Source: an uncultured bacterium
GTDB taxonomy: Bacteria; Planctomycetota; Phycisphaerae; Phycisphaerales; UBA1924
DNA length: 7,693 nucleotides
Assembly: GCA_938003595.1 (NCBI GenBank)
Contig: CALKYH010000308.1
Location: forward strand, 1 to 7,693
Direction: 5' to 3'
Of the stretch, positions 1 to 4,566 are shown one piece after another (the first letter of the stretch is position 1; each line of letters opens with the position of its first letter). The translations under genes were made by a program, and so were the position numbers. The notes under the pieces were generated by a model. It saw only the letters and a program-made list of their open reading frames with translations, ran no database searches and was not told the DNA's origin.

Positions 1-320
1 ACGCCGCGGACGGCGCCGGCGGCACCGGCCTGACGGGCGACTTCAAGCTCGCCGACAGCCAGCTCGTGGCCCACTCGACCGACGCGGAGCTGGTGGAGTT
101 CCTCAAGATCGGGCGCACCTCGAGCGACCCGGCGAACATCTCCGGCTTCTCGATGCCCCCCAAGGGAGGCAACCCGACCCTGACCGACGAGCAGCTGCTC
201 TCGATCGCCGGCTATGTCCGGGCCATCGCCGCGGGCGAGCACGGCGACACCCACGCCGCGCCGTCCCACGACGAGCCCCACGCGCCCGCGGCCGACCCCC
301 ACGCCGCCCCCGCGCACTGA
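1..320 (+). CDS. c-type cytochrome, C-terminal part (5' end outside window)
   Basis: The reading frame is open from the window edge (codons in phase with base 3) to the TGA at 318-320, giving about 105 residues. The segment GFSMPPKGGNPTLTDEQL followed by a helix (LLSIAGYVRAI) is typical of the C-terminal half of a class I cytochrome c domain: the Met (codon 153-155) would be the distal haem ligand and the last helix packs on the haem. The opening residues (AADGAGGTG) look like the stretch just after a CxxCH haem-attachment motif, which must lie upstream of the window. After the domain comes a roughly 26-residue tail rich in His, Pro, Ala and Asp with six His, possibly flexible or metal-binding. 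By family knowledge this is a periplasmic electron carrier or a haem domain of a larger respiratory protein; which one cannot be told from the fragment. An internal GTG at 66 could serve as a start, but it would remove conserved sequence. Confidence 0.85.
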   Translation, partial: AADGAGGTGLTGDFKLADSQLVAHSTDAELVEFLKIGRTSSDPANISGFSMPPKGGNPTLTDEQLLSIAGYVRAIAAGEHGDTHAAPSHDEPHAPAADPHAAPAH

Positions 321-331
321 CCCCGACGGAC

Positions 332-347
332 CCCGCGAACCCGCGGG
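332..347 (+). other. small GC hairpin in front of the 356 start codon
   Basis: CCCGCG (332-337) pairs perfectly with CGCGGG (342-347) around an AACC loop. It lies between the cytochrome stop codon and the next ATG, ending 8 bases before it, where a ribosome binding site would be expected; no purine-rich Shine-Dalgarno is visible here. It could dampen translation or simply reflect high GC. Confidence 0.3.
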
Positions 348-355
348 CCCTGGCC

Positions 356-1213
356 ATGCAGAACCGAACCACACGCATCCTCGGCGCCGCGATCCTCACG
401 GCGTCTGTGGGCGCATTCCTGCTGACGCTGCCGCCGATGGTGCGCCTGCTGCGGGCCCACAACAGCGAGGCGGATGTGGCGCTGTTCAAGATCGAGCCGG
501 TGATGGACCCGGCGCTGCAGTACCACGGCGACACCATGCGGATCGAGGAATCCGACGGCGCCGCGGGACGATCGCTGACGATCTCCTGGCGGGGCGAGAA
601 GATCCCGATCCGGCTCGACGGCTTCGTGGACGACCGGCTGCCCGGACTGGTGAAGTACGACAAGTATGTCCGTGTGCTGAGCATCGCCGTCGCCGGACGC
701 GAGGACGAGACCGAGGAGGCGCTGGCCCTGCGCCCCTGGCGGCTCTTCATCGCCGCGCGGCACCCGCCCCCGGGCGAGGACCCCGAGACCTGGGGCGCCG
801 TCGATCGCAAGAAGTGGCGGTACGAGATCATCGAGCTGCTGCCCGAGGGCGCCGACGCCCCCGAGGCCCTGCCGGAGTTGAGCTCGACGCTGACCACGCC
901 CTACGGCCGCCCGCCGTCCACGATGCCCGAGAGCGCCTTCGAAGCCAACGACGCCTACGCCCGCTGGTCGTTCAACATGGCGGCGCTGCCGGACTTCGAG
1001 CGGACAGCCCAGTACGCCGCGGCCATCGAGGTCACCCCGCCCCTGCACCGCCCGCGGAATGTCTTCAAGGGCACGGGCCTGGAGGCGATGGAGTGGACCT
1101 GGCCCGCGGCGGGCGTCGCCGTGATGGGCATGGTGGTGGGGGGCCTGCTGCTGGCCTCCACGGCGGTGCGCCGCCCGGTCGAGGAGCCCGCGAAGGAGGC
1201 GCCCCGGACCTGA
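356..1213 (+). CDS. hypothetical protein with N- and C-terminal membrane segments
   Basis: A 285-residue protein that I do not recognise. Residues about 8-26 form a hydrophobic segment after a basic start (MQNRTTR), so it is a signal anchor. Residues about 247-269 (around GVAVMGMVVGGLLLAS) form a second hydrophobic helix followed by Arg-Arg and a short acidic and basic tail. The roughly 220 residues between are soluble, rich in charged residues, Trp and Pro, and presumably lie outside the cytoplasm, with both ends inside. No Cys or recognisable catalytic motif is seen. It begins 35 bases after the cytochrome c gene and probably shares its transcript, so a role next to a respiratory complex is possible but inferred only from position. 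Third codon positions are strongly G/C, supporting this frame over the long overlapping frames. ATG 356 is the first start in the frame ahead of the hydrophobic helix; no clear Shine-Dalgarno precedes it. Confidence 0.8.
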   Translation: MQNRTTRILGAAILTASVGAFLLTLPPMVRLLRAHNSEADVALFKIEPVMDPALQYHGDTMRIEESDGAAGRSLTISWRGEKIPIRLDGFVDDRLPGLVKYDKYVRVLSIAVAGREDETEEALALRPWRLFIAARHPPPGEDPETWGAVDRKKWRYEIIELLPEGADAPEALPELSSTLTTPYGRPPSTMPESAFEANDAYARWSFNMAALPDFERTAQYAAAIEVTPPLHRPRNVFKGTGLEAMEWTWPAAGVAVMGMVVGGLLLASTAVRRPVEEPAKEAPRT

Positions 1214-1227
1214 GCGTCCGCGCCCGG

Positions 1228-1259
1228 CCCGGGAATCCCTCCGCCCGGGGGGTTCCGGG
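1228..1259 (+). terminator. possible hairpin terminator after the 356-1213 gene
   Basis: The arms CCCGGGAATCCC (1228-1239) and GGGGGTTCCGGG (1248-1259) pair over 12 positions with one A/G mismatch and two G-T wobbles, around an 8-base loop. It starts 15 bases after the stop codon. There is no T-tract behind it, so it would be an atypical terminator or a 3'-end stabilising stem. Confidence 0.35.
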
Positions 1260-1289
1260 GTGGATGACCGGCCCGGGTGATGCGTCGGC

Positions 1290-1317
1290 TTGCCATCGCC
1301 GATGAATCGGCTAGATT
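1290..1317 (+). promoter_or_regulatory. probable sigma-70-type promoter of tRNA-Asn
   Basis: TTGCCA (1290-1295) and TAGATT (1312-1317) resemble -35 and -10 boxes separated by 16 bases. Transcription would start near 1324, about 33 bases before the mature tRNA. It lies in one of the few AT-leaning patches of the window. Not tested; based on pattern only. Confidence 0.4.
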
Positions 1318-1356
1318 TCCCCTCCCCTCGGGCCGCCCCAGGGGGAGACAACCCGA

Positions 1357-1428
1357 TCCCCGATAGCTCAATGGCAGAGCGAGCGGCTGTTAACCGCTAG
1401 GTTGTAGGTTCGAGTCCTACTCGGGGAG
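1357..1428 (+). tRNA. tRNA-Asn (anticodon GTT)
   Basis: A complete 72-base cloverleaf. The acceptor stem is TCCCCGA (1357-1363) with TCGGGGA (1421-1427). The D stem is GCTC (1366-1369) with GAGC (1377-1380) and a short 7-base loop containing GG. The anticodon stem is AGCGG/CCGCT with loop CTGTTAA, anticodon GTT at 1389-1391. The variable loop is AGGTT. The T stem is GTAGG/CCTAC with loop TTCGAGT. The discriminator base is G (1428), as usual for bacterial tRNA-Asn. CCA is not encoded (TTT follows), so it must be added enzymatically. The GIY-YIG gene begins two bases after the discriminator, and the region from the anticodon loop onwards is duplicated 315 bases downstream. Confidence 0.97.
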
Positions 1429-1488
1429 TTTGGCCTTCTACGCGTATGTGCTCGTGAGCCAGTCCACGGGCCGGCGGTACACGGGTCA
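1390..1488 (+). repeat. direct repeat, copy 1 (tRNA-Asn 3' half plus start of GIY-YIG gene)
   Basis: These 99 bases match 1705-1803 with only two mismatches (1479-1480 against 1794-1795); the first 89 bases are identical. Copy 1 runs from the anticodon loop of the functional tRNA-Asn through the T arm and acceptor 3' strand into the first 20 codons of the GIY-YIG gene. A further 12-base identity, TGGCAGAGCGAG at 1372-1383, corresponds to 1678-1689. Confidence 0.95.
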
Positions 1489-1708
1489 CACTGAGGACCT
1501 GGCTCGCCGCGTGGCTGAGCACAACTCCATCGATCACAATCCATCCAAGCACACGTCCCGGCAGCAGGGTCCGTGGGATCTTGTGCATTCTGAGGTGTTT
1601 CCGACCCGTTCCGAAGCCATGGCCCGGGAGAAGTGGCTCAAGAGCGGGGTTGGACGGGCGTGGCTTGAACAGGCCGTTGGCAGAGCGAGTCCGCCACGGG
1701 CGGATTAA
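1430..1708 (+). CDS. small GIY-YIG nuclease family protein
   Basis: A 92-residue single-domain protein of the short GIY-YIG family (UPF0213/UvrC-N-terminal type). The conserved parts are visible: FYAYVL at residues 3-8 (the GIY strand), RRYTGHT at 15-21 (the YIG strand, with Thr for Ile), DLARRVAEHN at 23-32 with the probable catalytic Arg 27, and SEAMAREKWLKSG at 61-73 with the probable catalytic and metal-binding Glu 67. Length is normal for this family. No DNA-binding domain is attached. The only plausible start is TTG 1430: the conserved fold begins at residue 3, and the frame stays open backwards into the tRNA as far as a TAA in the anticodon loop (1391-1393). A GGGGAG sequence (1423-1428) lies in the tRNA end but is too close to act as a normal Shine-Dalgarno. 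The last codons (ASPPRAD) are encoded by a perfect hairpin, and the stop TAA falls on repeat copy 2. It contains the only ACGT in the window (1553-1556), which hints at foreign origin. The fold is known; the biological role is not. Confidence 0.85.
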   Translation: MAFYAYVLVSQSTGRRYTGHTEDLARRVAEHNSIDHNPSKHTSRQQGPWDLVHSEVFPTRSEAMAREKWLKSGVGRAWLEQAVGRASPPRAD

Positions 1709-1743
1709 CCGCTAGGTTGTAGGTTCGAGTCCTACTCGGGGAG
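1678..1743 (+). pseudogene. partial tRNA-Asn copy with replaced anticodon arm
   Basis: TGGCAGAGCGAG (1678-1689) matches the D-loop, D-stem and anticodon-stem start of the functional tRNA. 1705-1743 is identical to its anticodon-loop 3' side, variable loop, T arm, acceptor 3' strand and discriminator. Between them the six bases CGGCTG of the real gene are replaced by a 15-base hairpin, and no matching acceptor 5' strand precedes it. It cannot fold as a tRNA. It overlaps the last codons of the GIY-YIG gene, whose stop is at 1706-1708. Confidence 0.85.
1690..1704 (+). repeat. perfect small hairpin inside the pseudo-tRNA
   Basis: TCCGCC-ACG-GGCGGA is a perfect inverted repeat of 6 bp with a 3-base loop. 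It sits exactly where the 5' half of the anticodon arm would be and encodes residues near the C-terminus of the GIY-YIG protein (SPPRAD). It looks like the junction or terminal element of the duplicated unit. Confidence 0.6.
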
Positions 1744-1803
1744 TTTGGCCTTCTACGCGTATGTGCTCGTGAGCCAGTCCACGGGCCGGCGGTCTACGGG
1801 TCA
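1705..1803 (+). repeat. direct repeat, copy 2
   Basis: Second copy of 1390-1488, offset 315 bases, with two mismatches near its end. Similarity stops after codon 20 of the GIY-YIG frame, so this copy carries only the tRNA 3' half and the beginning of the nuclease gene. Confidence 0.95.
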
Positions 1804-1837
1804 TCAGCGCCAGATTCTGCCTATCCTCTCCCTGTGA
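1745..1837 (+). pseudogene. truncated GIY-YIG gene remnant
   Basis: From a TTG equivalent to 1430, twenty codons repeat the N-terminus of the intact GIY-YIG protein, with Tyr 17 of the YIG strand changed to Ser. The frame then continues through ten unrelated codons to a TGA at 1835-1837. Only the first two strands of the fold remain, so no nuclease could be made. The TGA overlaps the GTG start of the following gene (GTGA at 1834-1837), so translation of this short frame could feed ribosomes into that gene; this coupling is inference. Confidence 0.7.
1822..1827 (+). promoter_or_regulatory. possible -10 box placing transcription start at the GTG start codon
   Basis: TATCCT (a TANNNT -10 type hexamer) ends 6 bases before GTG 1834, the spacing expected for a leaderless transcript. 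No convincing -35 and no Shine-Dalgarno are seen between the repeat and the gene. Weak, pattern-only evidence. Confidence 0.3.
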
Positions 1838-2223
1838 GCCGGATCGCCGCCATCCTGGCGCTCTTCGCGGTGGCCTTCGCCCCGCTGGGCAAGGTGTTTG
1901 TCGACACTTGCCTGCTCGCAGATTGCGAGTGCTCGATAACGGCCCCCACGACCGACTTGGAGTCCGACGGCTGCTGCTCGGGCGCTGGGGATCCGGAGGA
2001 CGCTCCGCCGAAGTCCGCGCCGGAGGACCGGCGCTGCTCCGACAGCGACTGCCCCAAGTCCTGCACCGCGGCGACCAAAGCGCCTGTCCTGGCGGAGGGG
2101 GCCGCGGCCCAGCAGGCCGGCGGTTCGATGTCCGTGGCGTGGGCGGTCGAGCCTCGCGACGGGCCCGGGATCTGCCCTCTCGATCGACTTCCGAAGCCTC
2201 CGAGACACGCGAACACCATCTGA
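1834..2223 (+). CDS. small Cys-rich exported protein, hypothetical
   Basis: A 129-residue protein. Residues 5-17 form a short hydrophobic stretch after Met-Ser-Arg, resembling a signal peptide, although no clean AxA cleavage site is seen and it might remain as an anchor. The rest is acidic, Ala/Pro-rich and holds nine Cys: C26, C31 and C33, the pair C47-C48, C68, C73 and C77 (in CSDSDCPKSC), and C114. Such clustered Cys suggest metal binding or several disulfides outside the cytoplasm, but I recognise no named family. Start GTG 1834 gives the only frame with an N-terminal export signal. It overlaps the stop of the GIY-YIG remnant and has no Shine-Dalgarno. The gene ends 55 bases before the adaptor gene, with no terminator seen between, so it probably belongs to the same transcript and may serve the exporter. 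The reading frame is supported by the sensible signal and Cys pattern; expression is unproven. Confidence 0.65.
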   Translation: MSRIAAILALFAVAFAPLGKVFVDTCLLADCECSITAPTTDLESDGCCSGAGDPEDAPPKSAPEDRRCSDSDCPKSCTAATKAPVLAEGAAAQQAGGSMSVAWAVEPRDGPGICPLDRLPKPPRHANTI

Positions 2224-2267
2224 CCGGGGTCGGTGCGCCCTCGTCGCGCTGCTTGTTCGCCTTCTCT

Positions 2268-2272
2268 TGAGG
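2268..2272 (+). promoter_or_regulatory. Shine-Dalgarno fixing the adaptor start at ATG 2279
   Basis: TGAGG lies 6 bases before ATG 2279. This favours ATG 2279 over the in-frame TTG at 2267, which would overlap the site itself and add only four residues. Confidence 0.65.
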
Positions 2273-2278
2273 TATCCC

Positions 2279-3847
2279 ATGACATTCCATGATCGCAGCC
2301 CGCGACCGGGCGGCTCCGGGCCGCGGCCGCGCATGTTGTCGGTGATCGTGCCGCTCGCTGTGCTGACGGCGATCGGCGCGGTCGTTCTGTGGAGCGCGCT
2401 GCCGCTGGTCCGACCGGCCCGCCGGGTGACGGTCGTGCAGGCGATGTTCGATCGAAGCGCCGAGCCGGCGCCGGACGCGGAGGGGCGGCTCGTCGAGAAG
2501 GCCGTCCCTGCCGTGCAGGCGCCGGGCTGGCTCGAGGCCGAGCCCTACTTCGTGGCGTGCACCGCGCTGGCGGACGGCGTCGTCGAGACCATCGAGGCGC
2601 TCGAGGGCGACTTCGTCGAGAAGGGCCAGGTCGTCGCGCGGATGGTCGCGGAAGACTCGCAGATCCGGCTGCGCAGCGCCGAGGCGGAGCTGGCCAACGC
2701 CCGCGCGGCGCTGGCGATCGCGGAGGCGGAGCTCGCGGCGGCCGAGGGCTGGTGGGAGGAGCCGGTGGAGCTGGAGCGAGCGGCGTCCGCGAGCGGCGCC
2801 GCGCTGGCGGAGAGCGAGGCGGAGCTGGCGCAGCTGCCGTGGCTGATCGACTCGGCCAAGGCGACGCTGGCACGCCTTGCGGATGAACTGGCCCGGGTGC
2901 GCACCTCGAGCGATCGCGGCGCGGCGAGCGCGTTCGAGCTGGTCGCCATCCAGCAGCGCGAAGCGGCGCAGCGGGCGGAGGTTGGTGCGCTGGAGGCGCG
3001 CCGGCCGCTGCTGGAGCATCGCGTGGCCCGGCTGCGCGCCGAACAGCGCGCGGCGGAACGGAACCTGAGCCTGCGGATCGACGACCGCCTCCGGGTCGAG
3101 GCGGCCAGGGGCGGCGTCGCGACGGCCGAGGCGATGGTCGCCCGGGCGGTGTCGCGGCGCGACGAGGCGGCGCTGGAGTTGGAGCGCATGACGATCCGGG
3201 CGCCGATCTCCGGGTTCGTGCAGCGCCGGCTCAAGGCGCCGGGCGACAAGGTCATCCGGATGAGCGACGACCCGTACTCGGCGCACATCGCGCACCTGTA
3301 CGACCCTGCGCAGCTGCGGGTGCGGGTGGATGTGCCGCTGGCGGACGCGGCGCATGTGTCCATCGGGCAGCGGTGCGAGGTGGTGGTCGAGGTCCTGCCG
3401 GACCGCGTGTTCGAGGGCGAGGCGCTGCGGATGACGCACGAGGCCGACCTGCAGAAGAACACGCTCGAGATCCAGGTGAAGGTGCTGGACCCCGACCCGA
3501 TCCTGCGGCCGGAGATGCTGACCCGCGTGAAGTTCCTGCCGCCGTCTCGGGCCGGGAGCAAGGCGGCGCCGATCGACGGCGAGGAGGCGTCCGAGGCGCT
3601 GGTGCCCGAGGCGGCGATCGATGAGCAGGGCGAGCGGCCGCGGGTGTGGCTGGTGACCGACCGGCGCGGGGGTCGCGGGACGCTCGCGTCCGAGACGGTC
3701 CGCGTGCTGGCTCGAGAGGGCGGCTGGGCGCGGGTGAGCGGCGCGATCCGGCCGGGCGACCTGCTGGCCGTCGGGCTGGCCGGGCCGCGCGCGGGCGAGC
3801 GGGTGGTGATCGCTTCGGACGCCGCCGAGGCCGGGAGGGCTCCGTGA
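2279..3847 (+). CDS. HlyD/MacA-type periplasmic adaptor subunit of an ABC exporter
   Basis: A 522-residue membrane fusion protein that would bridge the inner-membrane permeases and an outer-membrane TolC-like channel. A basic N-terminus is followed by one membrane anchor (residues about 19-41). The first half of the lipoyl-type domain is at about 96-127 (ALADGVVETIEALEGDFVEKG). A long Ala/Glu/Arg-rich coiled-coil hairpin spans about 128-303. The second lipoyl half is MTIRAPISGFVQRRLKAPGD at 304-323. A beta-barrel region (LRVRVDVPLADAAHVSIGQ onwards) spans about 345-420, and a membrane-proximal region about 435-515. The length is somewhat above a typical MacA, mainly because of the long hairpin and a charged linker near 425-440. 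Its stop TGA overlaps the ATG of the ATPase gene by one base (TGATG), implying coupled translation. The class is clear. MacA-, DevB- and RND-type adaptors share this fold; the ABC genes behind it make an ABC partner most likely. Substrate unknown. Confidence 0.9.
   Translation: MTFHDRSPRPGGSGPRPRMLSVIVPLAVLTAIGAVVLWSALPLVRPARRVTVVQAMFDRSAEPAPDAEGRLVEKAVPAVQAPGWLEAEPYFVACTALADGVVETIEALEGDFVEKGQVVARMVAEDSQIRLRSAEAELANARAALAIAEAELAAAEGWWEEPVELERAASASGAALAESEAELAQLPWLIDSAKATLARLADELARVRTSSDRGAASAFELVAIQQREAAQRAEVGALEARRPLLEHRVARLRAEQRAAERNLSLRIDDRLRVEAARGGVATAEAMVARAVSRRDEAALELERMTIRAPISGFVQRRLKAPGDKVIRMSDDPYSAHIAHLYDPAQLRVRVDVPLADAAHVSIGQRCEVVVEVLPDRVFEGEALRMTHEADLQKNTLEIQVKVLDPDPILRPEMLTRVKFLPPSRAGSKAAPIDGEEASEALVPEAAIDEQGERPRVWLVTDRRGGRGTLASETVRVLAREGGWARVSGAIRPGDLLAVGLAGPRAGERVVIASDAAEAGRAP
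3833..3838 (+). promoter_or_regulatory. Shine-Dalgarno of the ATPase gene
   Basis: GGGAGG lies 8 bases before ATG 3847, inside the end of the adaptor gene. It supports ATG 3847 rather than the in-phase GTG at 3844. Confidence 0.7.
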
Positions 3848-4566
3848 TGGACACGATCATCGAATGCCGGCGGCTGACGCGCGAGTACCGCAAGGCCGAC
3901 ACGGTCATCAGGCCGCTCGACGAGCTGGACCTGGATGTGCCGCGCGGCGACTTCCTGGCGCTGATGGGGCCGAGCGGCAGCGGGAAGACCACGCTGCTCA
4001 ACCTCATCGCGGGCATCGACTCGCCGACGCGCGGGCAGCTGCTGGTGGAGGGCGCGGACATCGGCGCGCTCGGCCGCAACCGGCTCGCGGCGTGGCGGTC
4101 CCGGCATGTCGGCTACATCTTCCAGCTCTACAACCTGGTGCCGGCGCTCACGGCGTACGAGAATGTGGAGCTGCCGATGTTGCTGCACCCCATGAGCCGC
4201 CGGGAGCGGCACGAGCGGATCGTCGCGGCGCTGGACCGCGTCGGGATCGCGGACCGGAAGGATCATTTCCCGCGCCAGCTCTCTGGCGGGCAGGAGCAGC
4301 GTGTGGCGATCGCGCGGGCGATCGTGACGGACCCCGCGATCATCGTCGCGGACGAGCCCACGGGCGACCTGGACAAGCCCGCGGCGCACGCGGTGATGAC
4401 GCTGCTCCAGCAGCTCAACCGCGAGTTGGGCAAGACGATCATCATGGTGACGCACGACCCGGCGGCGACGGCCTACGCGGCGCGGACGCTGCACCTGGAC
4501 AAGGGGCGTCTCGTGGAGAAGGACTCGATCGGGGGCCGGCTCGAGGCCGAGGAGGCGTCGGTATGA
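3847..4566 (+). CDS. ABC transporter ATP-binding protein (MacB/LolD/DevA-type)
   Basis: A 239-residue ATPase with all nucleotide-binding motifs: Walker A GPSGSGKT (41-48), Q-loop IFQLYNL (Gln 93), signature LSGGQEQR (145-152, Glu where Gln is commoner), Walker B IIVADE (165-170, catalytic Glu 170), D-loop GDLD (173-176) and switch His 203 (in MVTHD). The LYNLVPALTAYENVELP stretch after the Q-loop is characteristic of the MacB/LolD/FtsE family. The protein ends soon after the fold with a short acidic tail and, unlike E. coli MacB, carries no fused membrane domain. It powers the two permeases encoded next. By family knowledge, such mechanotransmission-type transporters drive export from the periplasm or outer leaflet rather than transport through the membrane. 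ATG overlaps the adaptor stop by one base; its own stop TGA overlaps the next ATG (ATGA). Confidence 0.95.
   Translation: MDTIIECRRLTREYRKADTVIRPLDELDLDVPRGDFLALMGPSGSGKTTLLNLIAGIDSPTRGQLLVEGADIGALGRNRLAAWRSRHVGYIFQLYNLVPALTAYENVELPMLLHPMSRRERHERIVAALDRVGIADRKDHFPRQLSGGQEQRVAIARAIVTDPAIIVADEPTGDLDKPAAHAVMTLLQQLNRELGKTIIMVTHDPAATAYAARTLHLDKGRLVEKDSIGGRLEAEEASV
4549..4555 (+). promoter_or_regulatory. strong Shine-Dalgarno fixing permease 1 start at ATG 4563
   Basis: GAGGAGG is the best ribosome site in the window, 7 bases before ATG 4563. The frame is open far upstream (to 3864) inside the ATPase gene, but this site and the resemblance of the N-terminus to FtsX-type permeases fix the real start. 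Confidence 0.8.

Noticed and set aside
103..1351. Long minus-strand open frames opposite the cytochrome and membrane protein genes
   Set aside because: Translations are Arg/Ala/Pro/Gly-rich low-complexity with no domains; they arise because GC-rich genes lack stop codons on the opposite strand.
1397..1588. Minus-strand frame containing sequence antisense to the tRNA
   Set aside because: Its C-terminus (TPRVGLEPTT) is merely the reverse translation of the tRNA T arm, a known false-ORF signature; the repeat makes the same ending appear twice.
1678..1743. Second functional tRNA-Asn
   Set aside because: It lacks the acceptor 5' strand, has only part of the D arm, and its anticodon arm is interrupted by a hairpin.
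1357..1837. CRISPR array or integrative element with integrase
   Set aside because: There are only two repeat copies, derived from a tRNA and a gene, with no short regular repeats and no integrase, transposase or cas gene in the window.
2267..2281. TTG 2267 as the adaptor start
   Set aside because: It overlaps the TGAGG ribosome site that is properly spaced for ATG 2279.
3864..4562. Upstream extension of permease 1 through the ATPase gene
   Set aside because: This is out-of-frame reading of the ATPase; the strong ribosome site at 4549-4555 and the permease-like N-terminus place the start at 4563.
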